Assembly: GCA_905182985.1 (NCBI GenBank)
Contig: CAJJDN010000009.1
Span: forward strand, 190,191 to 251,603
DNA from: Paramecium sonneborni
Lineage: Eukaryota > Ciliophora > Oligohymenophorea > Peniculida > Parameciidae
Length of the DNA stretch: 61,413 nt
Direction of reading: 5' to 3'
How positions within the stretch are numbered: the stretch's first letter is position 1; the number at the start of each line of letters is the position of its first letter. Of this stretch, positions 12,239 through 23,348 are shown one piece after another. The notes under the pieces were generated by a model that had not been told where the DNA came from, did not search any database, and was given only the letters and a program-made list of their open reading frames with translations. The translations under genes and the position numbers were made by a program.

Positions 12239-14178
12239 TCAAACAATAATTGAATTTATAAAGTTTATAAATCTATCGCAATAAGGTTCTGGACTTCTGC
12301 AAGACAAATCTTTCTTTTTTTTAAATTTCAGACTTCTTTTGAAACATTATTCACTTTTTTTTTATTAGTTAAATCTTTATAAATAATCAATAATTGAAAA
12401 TGAAAATAATTTATTTTTTTCTTCATTAATTACAAGTCTATAATTTTAAGTTTCTTTTTATTATACATTTTCTGTACAAATTCCCAATAATAATGAATAA
12501 TCCATATACCCAATATTTCTTAAGAAAGTACAATCATCCTAAAGTTATATTTTGATTTATTGTGAAATCTCTTTTGGTAAATAAATAGGATTATGAGATG
12601 ATTATTTAAAATTATTATCTTTTTAAACACTTTCATTAGATTGTGATGTTCTATTAACTGTAGAACCTTTTAAATCATAAACTACAAATTCATAATCTAA
12701 TTGCTTCAATTATTCAAATGTATTTTCCATTAAAACCAGGTATTGTGTTTTATAAGCCATCAACTTAATTTTAAAGATTCCATAAATTTTAGCAATAAGT
12801 GATTTTTGATGAGAATTAATATAATTGAAATATGAAACAATACGTCCATCTAAAAAATCTTTAATTTCAGATTTTTCTATAGTTTTGATAATAAGTTTAT
12901 TATTTTAACTAAAAAAAAAAAATGCTCCACTTCTTCCCATTGATTCCTTAGTTTTTTCAAAGGCTTTCTAATTATATTACAATTCTAATGTGTATTCCAA
13001 TAAATTCTTTGTAAAATGATTGGATTTCAATAGAGTAGTAAAACTATTAGGATGATATGTATTAACTAAAATAATAGAATCTCTGATGTCATCAGTTTCA
13101 GTAAATTCAATTCTACTTTCATCTAATTCAGATAAATGAAATTTAAATGTATAAGTTCTTTTCTTTTCAAATTCTTTCATGTGATGTTCGAATTACATAT
13201 TAAGAGTTGCCAATACAGCTTTAACTAATCCTTTAACAAGTTCATTAATTTATGTCTTTAACAATTTTTCATAAATTGGCATCATTTAATTTTAATTATC
13301 TTCATTTATTCCATATTCAATATTTTCAATGGCTTAGATATCAGATTAATTTTGACAAGATCTAAAAAGCAAAGATAAAAGTTTATGATATGAGTAAGGT
13401 TAAATTAGATGGAAAATAGAATAGAATAAACCTTCCAAACTTAGTGCTATTTTAAAAATGTTAGAGTCATCATTTTCATTTGCATTAAGATTATAAAACG
13501 AAAAAGCAAAATTAATCAACAACATAGTAAACAACCAATATGCTTATTGTCTAACAAAATCACGCTTGAATTCAAAAAGTCTTCTACTTTATAAAGTCTT
13601 ATTTCTGTATAAAAGAGACAAAATGGCAAAATAAAATATCAGGCAAATCAAAAAACTACCAAAATTTATGTACGAAGCCAATTAGCTATATTAAGTGATA
13701 TAACTATGTTTTAAAAATAACAATTTTACTTATAAAATACAAGTGGTATAATAATCAATACCAAAGTTAATAAGGTTTGCAAAAATAATAAAAATAGAAA
13801 TACAGATGAAGAAGTTGCTTAAAATGGGTTGTAAATACATATTTTTACTTCATTTAAAAATAGGATAAACTAATTTGAGATTATAATTATTGTAACACCT
13901 AAAAAGAAGTCGGTTAATTTATGCAATTCTTTATATTCATTTTAATGATTATGATTGATAATAACTATAGCTTAATCGATATAAATAAATATGCCTAGGA
14001 AGATAAATAAGTAAGAGATCCATACAATGATTCTATTATTATTTATAAAATAAAACTTTGAGGGATATTTTCTATAGATTGGGGAAACAATCCCTAATAT
14101 ACAAATTAACAAGCAAGCCACCATTGATAAGGCTGTGCAACCAATATCGATGTAAGCGATTGTGACTTGATTATTCAT
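12239..14178 (-). CDS. GPCR-PIPK: seven-TM receptor-like domain fused to phosphatidylinositol-phosphate kinase
   Basis: 637 aa with one 26-nt intron (GTAAAATTG...CATAG, about 13,714-13,739). The N-terminal ~270 residues hold seven hydrophobic helices, beginning IAYIDIGCTALSMVACLLIC and ending FKIALSLEGLFYSIFHLIQ. A linker with YEKLLKTQINELVKGLVKA leads to a complete PIP kinase domain: GRSGAFFFFSQNNKLIIKTI (G-loop and Lys), LIAKIYGIFKIK, YLVLMENTF, VYDLKGSTVNR, VQKDNNF, FLRNIGYMDYSLLLGI, FSIIDYLQRFN, KKSEQCFKR and SCRSPEPYCDRFINFI. Catalytic elements are intact. The architecture is that of GPCR-PIPKs known from Dictyostelium (RpkA) and oomycetes. Likely role: a plasma-membrane sensor that makes PtdInsP2 directly. 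Ligand and lipid preference cannot be read from sequence. An alternative is a non-receptor membrane-anchored PIPK. Confidence 0.9.
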
Positions 14179-15399
14179 TACGCTCTTAAATTTTATTTTA
14201 TTAATTTTATTATTTATTTAGTAAAGATGAATAACATACTTAATATTGATTAATTTTAAAAGAAAATATAAATATTTATAATTTAATTCTATGAAAGTGA
14301 AAAAATAAGATAAATATATATTATAAAGTTGGAGAAAATTTTAGAGAAATTGAATATTAAAATGCTAAACAAATTTAGAATAAATGAGGAAAATAATTGA
14401 AGTAAATTAATTTAACGGATTTATTTAATAAAGGATTGATTTACAAAATCAATCCAATATTTTTTTAATAAGTTTGATAATAATAGATACCTATTAAGAA
14501 CAATCAATTAATGAAAAATAAATTAAGCAATTTATTCTTGCAAAAATATTATCAAGGTAAGAGCCTATTATGAAATTGAAAAGTTTAGATTTTTTAGAAT
14601 TAAAAGCATTATATTATTAATTTATTGATTTTAAAAAATACTATTTTATACTTAAATTGTTCACTTTTGTTTATGTTATTTTTATAAACAAATACTTAGA
14701 TTCAAATTCATTATGTAAAATTTTTTATATCTGTTTGACATATTAATATTAGATTTAAAGAAATAGAAATGATTCTTTGAATAAATTATATATGATTTGA
14801 ATTTAAAGTAAAAATTAAATAGAAATGATGCCATCTCTACTTTATATTTTAGCTTTCATAGTTGAAATTATAATGATTGATAGTTTGGAGAACCTTTAAT
14901 TATTTTTATATTTAAAAACTGAAACTCTCAAATTTTAAATTAATATAAATTTTAGTAGTTGCCCTAAATCATTAAAACTTGGAGTCAGAATCTGAGAAAG
15001 TGGAGACAAATGTATTCAAAAACATAAGATTTGTATTAAAAATACAAATACAAATACAATCTCTCTTTAATAACTAATTGATTATAAAACTTAATTACAT
15101 GTATAAATAACATAATGTTATAATTATTCTTATTAGTCATTTTGATTTTTTGTTTAAAAATTCCTTTAAATTCAACATTATTTCAATCAAACACCATTTA
15201 TAACATATTTCAGTTAAATCTAAGGGAGATATTTTAAAGATACCTTAAAAATATACTTGATTTTAATCCTCTAAGTTTATATAGTCTCAAAAATATATAT
15301 AATATGATTCTTACAATGGAATTGATGTTATAGAATATTAATTCATTTAATAATTAATATAATAATATATTATAAAAGTTTATTAATTATTTTGCAAAA
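14179..15399. other. Long intergenic stretch, no firm gene
   Basis: 1.2 kb of very AT-rich sequence between the 5' ends of the divergent GPCR-PIPK and pseudokinase genes. Frames without TGA occur, as expected at this composition, but none has the charged, motif-bearing protein composition of the neighbours. It must contain two promoters. It is the longest apparently empty stretch in the window. Confidence 0.5.
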
Positions 15400-16713
15400 A
15401 TGGATTAAAAACTATAAACATCTGGACCATTAAGTGAGTAGTAGGTTTCAACTCTATTTTATTTTTTGGATAAGGAAAAAAGAAAAATTATTAAAAATGA
15501 TAAAAATAAAAGTGAGAATTCCCATATTAGAACATTAACCTGGTATGGTATGAAAGATAGTAAACTTGAAATAATGGTAGGTGAGAAATAGGCAGAATCA
15601 CTTGAAGAATGGCTAAAAAATCAAAGGTCAATTAATTATTGGGATATCCTATCTTAATTACTTCAAGGAATATATTAGATTCACAAATTAGGTTTTATTG
15701 GAAGATGCATCAGATGGGAAGATATTAGAGTTGTTCAAGGTATTTTAATCTACAAAAATTTTGGATATTGTGATAGGTTGGTTAAAGCTCCTGAAAATGT
15801 TTATTTGAAATTTTCAACTTTTGAAACAGATTTATGGTTGGTTGGTGCAATTATGTGGAAGATAGTATCTAAGAAAAATATTTATGATGAAAATCAAGGT
15901 ATAGATCCTAAAAATATTAATTTAACTTTTAATTTTAATGTTAATGATTCTGGTTTAGATCCTGAATTATATGAATTACTAAAATAGATGTTATAGATAT
16001 ATTAAATTTAGAGAATTCCATTGCCTTAAATCTTCCAGCATAAAAAACTTAATTTGACTATTGAATAAAAATAAGTCATGAGTGAATTTTACAAAAATTT
16101 TTAATTAAAACATTTACTTTCCTAAAGAAAGAACTAATTTAAAAGGAATTATTTAATATATATTTAAGATATAAAGCCTTTGCAGTTATTCTTTTATTAC
16201 TTAGAGGAATGTTCAATTTTAAAATATTTTTATTAGACATATCTTGAAATTCAATTACTCAATCTTGCTTATCATATATCATTTTATTTCCCAAATTAAA
16301 ATCAAAATATTTTAAATGAAATAAACACATTAATAATTAAAAAGATTGTTATATTATCCTCTAATTTAAAGCAATAAATATTATTCCCATAATTACCAAT
16401 CTAATTTAGAGGTTAAGAGGAAAAATTTATTAATGATCCTTATTATAAATAACTTAAACAAAAAATTGTTGAATAGTAAAATAAACTTGATAAGATCAAT
16501 GATTAAATGTCTTAAAATAATGAATTTTTAACTATTTAAGATATCAATTCTAAATTTAATTCTTATACTATTGATGGAATTTAATCAATAATGAGTATAC
16601 TTTTAGTGAATATATTAAAAAAAAGCTTCATTAATCAAAAAGACTTTTTATTCATTAAATCTATGACTTTAGAAGAAATGTTTGAATATGAAGTTAAGGA
16701 AAGACTTATATGA
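15400..16713 (+). CDS. Pseudokinase, intronless
   Basis: Continuous 437-codon frame. The middle follows the kinase C-lobe fold pattern: WDILSQLLQGIYQIHKLGF (αE), then GRCIRWEDI where HRDxKxxN should be, YKNFGYCD in the DFG position, KAPENVYLKFSTFETDLWLV (APE and αF) and GLDPELYELLKQMLQ. The HRD Asp, the metal-binding Asn and the DFG Asp are missing, so catalysis is not expected. The N-lobe is degenerate, with no recognisable glycine loop or VAIK lysine. The C-terminal 170 residues are Q-rich and helical. Followed 73 bp later by a bona fide kinase on the same strand. A scaffold or allosteric role is inference. Confidence 0.75.
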
Positions 16714-16785
16714 TATAAAATCATTATGTGTTTAATATATAAAATTATTAAAATTTTTTTTATAAGTTCTAAATAAATATTAATA

Positions 16786-17759
16786 ATGAATTAATTGGAA
16801 TCATTGTTAGTAAAAAGCCCAACTAATCAATATATAGTATATAATAAGATTCTTGGGAGGGGAGCATATGGAGTTGTATTATTGAGTAAATAGATTAAAT
16901 AATAACAATTTTATGCTATAAAAATAGTAATAATATTTGTGATTGAAGATTTCCAAAAAAGTCTTGGGTAAAATAAATGGGGCATACAATATGAGATAAG
17001 AAATTTTATTTCTATCTAAATTATAACATCCAAACATTATAAAAATGTATGAATCTTTTGAGGATGAAAACTATTTTTATATAGTTTTAGAATATTGTTC
17101 TAAAGGAAATTTATATTTATTACTTAAGTAATAAGGAACATTTTCTGAAGAAAAAGCATATAAATACTTCAATTAAATTTTGTAAGCAATATAATTTATG
17201 CATAAAAGATAAATTATCCATCGAGATTTAAAAGTTGTTATATATAAATATTTTGTAATAGTTGGCAAACATTTTAGTAACATCAGATGATAATATAAAA
17301 ATTTGTGATTTTAATTGGGCAACTGAATTAACTGATGGCAAAGCTGATCCAGTTCTATGTGGAACTGTAGATTAGATGCCACCAGAAGTATCTTCATTTA
17401 GTTATCATGATACAAAAGTGGATATTTGGAGCTTAGGAGTATTGTTATATGTAAAATATCTAATATAATATAAGGAAATGATACATAATAGTCTTCCAAT
17501 AATTACATTTGTAACTGAATTATCTTTTGGAAGACATGTAAGTGAAGAAGCAACAATATTATTAAGAGATTTAATGAGACTTGATAAAAGTTAAAGACCA
17601 ACAGTGAGTGAAATCTATTCTTATAAATGGATCAAAAATAATATTTCAAAATAAAAGGTTTAATCAACAAATTAAAGTGTATGTGTAACACCAAGACACT
17701 CAAAATAAAATAGTTTAGATCTAAAAGATTTAACTAAAAATATCAGAACTGAAAATTGA
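16786..17759 (+). CDS. Protein kinase with DFN in place of DFG
   Basis: 299 aa after removing introns of 22, 28 and 24 nt. The 28-nt choice (not 25) restores the normal HRDLKLANIL spacing. Motifs in order: GRGAYGVV, YAIKIISKK, the αC Glu in NMRQEILFLSKLQHPNIIK, EYCSKGNLYLLL, HRDLKLANIL, ICDFNWATE (DFN), CGTVDQMPPEVSS, VDIWSLGVLLYEM and LDKSQRP. The CGTxDxxPPEV segment resembles the Aurora family, and the length is that of a bare catalytic domain plus a short tail. Lys, Glu, catalytic Asp, Asn and the metal Asp are present; only the Gly of DFG is replaced. It is probably active, but the loop flexibility may differ. The 3' end overlaps the convergent minus-strand gene by about 17 bp. Confidence 0.85.
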
Positions 17760-20215
17760 AGAGTTTTGATAAAATATATTTCAAAATTATTGATAATCTA
17801 ATATCTTTTTAATTTAGAAATATCTCGAATTGTTTTATAGATAATTCATCAAAATTATTATAAATTAATTTAAAACTATAATCATTAACTTCAAATTATA
17901 CCTAAAATATTTAATTAAATTACTGGATTAGGTTATTTAACTTTCATAAATATTTAAGCCATATTTGAATGTATCAATCTTAATCCATTAATAATTATAT
18001 ATATCGAATTTTCGAATATTTTATTCAGGATCATTAATTTCAGAATTCATAGAACTTTTATTTATCCTCATGTTTTTTCTACTATAGCCAATTCGTCTGT
18101 ATTCTAATATGTAGAAATATATCCCAATAATAAAAATAATAAAGCATCTCTAAAATAATATTTAAAATAATTATTAATACCTACTTGATATTGGCAATTC
18201 ATTAATATATTTCTTAACTACTCACATTATCTACTGAGGTGCAAAATTTCAAGGATTCTTACAATTTTATTTTTTCCATGTCATCTCATAATCATTAGCT
18301 AAAAAATTGAAACTCTTAGCAATTATTTATTCAACATTTACAAAAGACATTCTATATTTTGCTACTATATTGATATTTATTAATTATAATGCTTAATAGA
18401 TATTTCATCATCTAAATTAGCTAAAATTGATATTAAATACACTCATTTCTCAGTTCCCATTCAATCAATAACCCTATTTTTATTAGGTTTTCTTCAAAAG
18501 TGAATCCAGCTCTACATTGTGTTTCGAAGGAAAGAATTCAATAATTTAGAATTGAGATATTGTTTGATTTTAAATCTTATGTAATAAAATTAATATAGTA
18601 TGATATAGTAGTAGGACCTTATAAGGGGGAAAATCAACATTTGCAAAATATTTTTGACTTGTTTATATTCTAATTCAATTTCAAGCATATTTAAATAAAC
18701 TTCAGCAAATTTCTTATTATTATATGTTAATGTTACAAATACTTTTGGTTTTAATTAATTCATTATAGTCTAAATAATTAAATCAGAAGATTTTTGAAAA
18801 TTATTTAATAATCCTTTTTAAACAGTATCAACATTTAATTACAAAGAATTAAAAATTTTTTAAGTATCTAATACTNAATCATTAACTTCAAATTATACCT
18901 AAAATATTTAATTAAATTACTGGATTAGGTTATTTAACTTTCATAAATATTTAAGCCATATTTGAATGTATCAATCTTAATCCATTAATAATTATATATA
19001 TCGAATTTTCGAATATTTTATTCAGGATCATTAATTTCAGAATTCATAGAACTTTTATTTATCCTCATGTTTTTTCTACTATAGCCAATTCGTCTGTATT
19101 CTAATATGTAGAAATATATCCCAATAATAAAAATAATAAAGCATCTCTAAAATAATATTTAAAATAATTATTAATACCTACTTGATATTGGCAATTCATT
19201 AATATATTTCTTAACTACTCACATTATCTACTGAGGTGCAAAATTTCAAGGATTCTTACAATTTTATTTTTTCCATGTCATCTCATAATCATTAGCTAAA
19301 AAATTGAAACTCTTAGCAATTATTTATTCAACATTTACAAAAGACATTCTATATTTTGCTACTATATTGATATTTATTAATTATAATGCTTAATAGATAT
19401 TTCATCATCTAAATTAGCTAAAATTGATATTAAATACACTCATTTCTCAGTTCCCATTCAATCAATAACCCTATTTTTATTAGGTTTTCTTCAAAAGTGA
19501 ATCCAGCTCTACATTGTGTTTCGAAGGAAAGAATTCAATAATTTAGAATTGAGATATTGTTTGATTTTAAATCTTATGTAATAAAATTAATATAGTATGA
19601 TATAGTAGTAGGACCTTATAAGGGGGAAAATCAACATTTGCAAAATATTTTTGACTTGTTTATATTCTAATTCAATTTCAAGCATATTTAAATAAACTTC
19701 AGCAAATTTCTTATTATTATATGTTAATGTTACAAATACTTTTGGTTTTAATTAATTCATTATAGTCTAAATAATTAAATCAGAAGATTTTTGAAAATTA
19801 TTTAATAATCCTTTTTAAACAGTATCAACATTTAATTACAAAGAATTAAAAATTTTTTAAGTATCTAATACTCCATCGCGATTTTGAAGGAAATAGGTAA
19901 ATTTTTAAAAACTACATTTTTTTGTTCCTCTGCACCCAACAACCCCATATTTTATTCAACTTCATCTTTGCTGGATTAAAAATATATCACAAATCTTGGT
20001 TTTTAATAATGTTCAAAGAATACTACTGCTTATGACTTTTTATCAAGAAATCCATCAACAATAAAAAGGTTCTTTCTAAAAAATTTACATTAACTTATTC
20101 AATTTATCAATCTCACTTAAAGCCTAAACTTTAAAATAGAATTTTTTAAATAAAAATAAACGAATTCAGTTTTTTTTGCTTTTTATTAAGCTATATATGA
20201 TTTTGCAGTGGACAT
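17743..20215 (-). CDS. Intron-rich gene with weak nucleotide-kinase likeness; structure unresolved
   Basis: Minus-strand coding signal runs from ATG 20215 to TGA 17743-17745. It is read on the contig 18877-20989, with the 3' end in 17743-17879. Coding islands include a segment KNLFIVDGFLDKK, then KPRFVIYFQSSKDEVEQN, which resembles the DGFPR and following strand of adenylate-kinase folds. No Walker A loop is seen. Further islands are RAGFTFEENLIKIGLLIEW, NECxx..NLDDEISIKHYN, EMLYYFYYWDIF and a clean C-terminus ending ILSKLFNFQF. Introns of 20 nt (GTATTTAATATCAATTTTAG), 28 nt and 26 nt fit, but others are unclear and one in-frame TGA (AGATGA) remains. Could be two genes or a decaying one. The family is a weak guess. 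Confidence 0.4.
17880..18875. repeat. Left copy of 996-nt direct duplication (contig overlap)
   Basis: Identical by eye to 18877-19872, with one N at 18876. It interrupts the minus-strand gene. Its last 47 bases (18829-18875) also equal the first 47 bases after the next N (20991-21037), so three contigs overlap here. Confidence 0.93.
18877..19872. repeat. Right copy of 996-nt direct duplication
   Basis: Partner of 17880-18875. It is the start of a middle contig (18877-20989) that overlaps its neighbours on both sides. Confidence 0.93.
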
Positions 20216-20989
20216 AAAAATTTATTATATTTGTCTTCTTCATTTAAATTAAATTATTTATTTAATATTTATATCAACTTTAATCTCTAATTATATATAA
20301 TTTATTAGTATATCCTAAAAATATTCCAATTTAATTTAATGTATTTTATAACAAAAAAAATTATCAGCTTCTTAATTTTGCATAATTCATCTCTCACATC
20401 TTTTTTAATACGAATAATATGATTTTGTATCGACCAATAAAAATAATTAAATAATTTAATCTAGAGCTGATAAATTACTAAAAAAGCATGTGAGTATTAA
20501 TAGAGAAAAAAGTATAGCTTAAAGTTAAATAAAAAAAAAATAATCCATAAGATTCTACTCCTGATTAAAATGAACAAAATAATATAAAATACTTTGAATA
20601 CTAAGAAACTATTAATAAAATTAAAAAGTTTCTAAAATTATATTTTTGAGTAAAAGCCCTTTTAAGAGAGAGATAAAAATCAGCAAAATTGCTTATGAAA
20701 TATATAATATAATCAATTTATTACTAAAGAAATGTAAGAGTTAAGGGATATTGATTATGGATTTATTATTTAAAATAAATTATTGAATGTTCTAACATAT
20801 AAAAATAAATTACTAAATAAATTTTAATTATCCTTAAAAAAAAAGAAAAAAATTTATAGAGATTTTAATATAACTATCAAGATAACTGAGTGAAACGTGT
20901 ATTTTTTTCTTTATTTAAATTTGGAATTTTTAATATTTTTTTTTAATTTTATCTTTAAATAAATGATAACAGGATTTCTTTAAATTCTA
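19826..20989. repeat. Left copy of 1164-nt direct duplication (contig overlap)
   Basis: Identical by eye to 20991-22154, separated by one N at 20990. The left copy ends 24 bases into the coding region of the ERO1 gene, and the right copy continues it. Confidence 0.93.
20490..20890 (+). CDS. Candidate small helical protein; copy at 21655-22055
   Basis: Two coding-like islands in the apparent intergenic space before ERO1. The first reads NPQDSTPDQNEQNNIKYFEYQ and ETINKIKKF. The second reads KPFQERDKNQQNC, then after an in-frame TGA continues NQFITKEMQELRDIDYGFI, NKLLNVLTYKNKLLNKF and ends KITE before TGA near 20888. A frame shift between the islands calls for an intron whose borders I could not fix. 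Composition is charged and helical, unlike spacer DNA. Start, introns and even existence are uncertain; no family recognised. The second location is an assembly duplicate. Confidence 0.3.
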
Positions 20990-20990
20990 N

Positions 20991-22154
20991 CAACATTTAA
21001 TTACAAAGAATTAAAAATTTTTTAAGTATCTAATACTCCATCGCGATTTTGAAGGAAATAGGTAAATTTTTAAAAACTACATTTTTTTGTTCCTCTGCAC
21101 CCAACAACCCCATATTTTATTCAACTTCATCTTTGCTGGATTAAAAATATATCACAAATCTTGGTTTTTAATAATGTTCAAAGAATACTACTGCTTATGA
21201 CTTTTTATCAAGAAATCCATCAACAATAAAAAGGTTCTTTCTAAAAAATTTACATTAACTTATTCAATTTATCAATCTCACTTAAAGCCTAAACTTTAAA
21301 ATAGAATTTTTTAAATAAAAATAAACGAATTCAGTTTTTTTTGCTTTTTATTAAGCTATATATGATTTTGCAGTGGACATAAAAATTTATTATATTTGTC
21401 TTCTTCATTTAAATTAAATTATTTATTTAATATTTATATCAACTTTAATCTCTAATTATATATAATTTATTAGTATATCCTAAAAATATTCCAATTTAAT
21501 TTAATGTATTTTATAACAAAAAAAATTATCAGCTTCTTAATTTTGCATAATTCATCTCTCACATCTTTTTTAATACGAATAATATGATTTTGTATCGACC
21601 AATAAAAATAATTAAATAATTTAATCTAGAGCTGATAAATTACTAAAAAAGCATGTGAGTATTAATAGAGAAAAAAGTATAGCTTAAAGTTAAATAAAAA
21701 AAAAATAATCCATAAGATTCTACTCCTGATTAAAATGAACAAAATAATATAAAATACTTTGAATACTAAGAAACTATTAATAAAATTAAAAAGTTTCTAA
21801 AATTATATTTTTGAGTAAAAGCCCTTTTAAGAGAGAGATAAAAATCAGCAAAATTGCTTATGAAATATATAATATAATCAATTTATTACTAAAGAAATGT
21901 AAGAGTTAAGGGATATTGATTATGGATTTATTATTTAAAATAAATTATTGAATGTTCTAACATATAAAAATAAATTACTAAATAAATTTTAATTATCCTT
22001 AAAAAAAAAGAAAAAAATTTATAGAGATTTTAATATAACTATCAAGATAACTGAGTGAAACGTGTATTTTTTTCTTTATTTAAATTTGGAATTTTTAATA
22101 TTTTTTTTTAATTTTATCTTTAAATAAATGATAACAGGATTTCTTTAAATTCTA
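20991..22154. repeat. Right copy of 1164-nt direct duplication
   Basis: Partner of 19826-20989. The ERO1 reading frame crosses its end without a break, so this is the copy joined to real downstream sequence. The copy of the minus-strand 5' end at 21,380 (start codon complement) is therefore an artefact. Confidence 0.93.
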
Positions 22155-23230
22155 CTTGCATTAAACTTAGTTGCTATATTTATGCTTTCATATAATTACT
22201 CGATAGTAAATAAATTATATATTTCAAGAGCCAAAAAGAGATTGTATACAATTCAAATTTTAGTCAAGATAACTTAGAAAACATTTATTAGATTGAAGAA
22301 ATCAATAATGTTCTATTTCCAATTCTAAACGATTTATAAGTAATTATTATATATATTTAGAATGAATCTGATTTTTTTATCTATAGATATACTGATACAT
22401 TGTTATGCCCTATATATTTGCATTAAGAAGAATGCGAAGTAGAATCATGCAATTTTTAAAATTTTCCTGGAGAAGATTCTATAAATACAGTAAATCTAAA
22501 ATATGTGGGAGAAAAATATAAAGGATAACATGGATAGATGGTTTGGTTTAGAATTTATGAAGATTTAGGAAACAACACATCTTCTAAAATACATGCTGAA
22601 ATGATGAACTTCATAAAGGCAATTCATTAATCAATATCTATTTCAATCGATGAGTAATTTGATTATGACTAGGTAAATGGTCCTAAGATTGACTTTTTCT
22701 TATAGAGAGTTGGTTATTATCCAGATAGAATTAAAAATTTATATTTTTTGGAATAAATACTAATTAAAGCATTAAATTTTATTAGACCAAATCATGAATT
22801 ATAATCATCAACTTCCTTAAAAGTGTAGAATTTATAATCTTCCTATAACTAAATGGCACTTTCTAAGTTTGATCCATTAAATAAATTAACTGAATAGGAT
22901 TTAGAATAGTATAGAAATGATATAAAATTACTTGATTCATATTTAGATTGTGTACATTGTAAAAAATGCAAATTCAATGGAAAGCTTTAGATTCATGGTT
23001 TGAATACAGCTGTTAATTTACTATTTTATGAAAAAGAGAGAGAATAAATAGAAAAAAATGATTTGGTTGCTTTCTTTAATACATTTTATAAAATATCTAA
23101 CTCAGTAAAATAATTAGATGCAATGTTTGAAAGAATAACTTAAATATTATATCAATATATCAAATTAGCAAGTTCTAGTTTTGCCATATTATCATTATTA
23201 TCAAGTGTGGTGTTATTGTTAAAGAAATGA
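22128..23230 (+). CDS. ERO1: ERO1-type endoplasmic reticulum thiol oxidase
   Basis: 359 aa after a 23-nt intron (GTAAATAAATT...TTTCAAG). A further 21-nt in-frame GT...AG segment may also be removed, giving 352. Starts with a signal-anchor (MITGFLQILLALNLVAIFML). ERO1 landmarks follow: DSDFF-like ESDFFIYRYTDTLLCPI, the cysteine pair in EECEVESCNF, YVGEKYKGQHGQMVWFRIYED, and the active-site motif CVHCKKC followed by KFNGKLQIHGLNTAVNLLF, the family's CxxCxxC-K..GK.qi.G..tA pattern that also frames FAD. The last 20 residues (SFAILSLLSSVVLLL) form a C-terminal membrane helix, which animal ERO1 lacks. Role by homology: FAD-dependent reoxidation of PDI using O2. An incomplete 24-base copy of the start lies at 20963-20989. 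Confidence 0.9.
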
Positions 23231-23348
23231 GTTAATATATTATTTTTTGTCATAAATACAAATTTTTATTATTATAAGCATTAATAATCTTTGTAATAAT
23301 ATTATAATGTATCAATAATAATTTGTTATTACATAAATACGAAATAGA

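Noticed and set aside
14179..15399. A protein gene in the long TGA-poor stretch
   Set aside because: Open frames are expected at this base composition with one stop codon; none has charged or motif-bearing protein composition.
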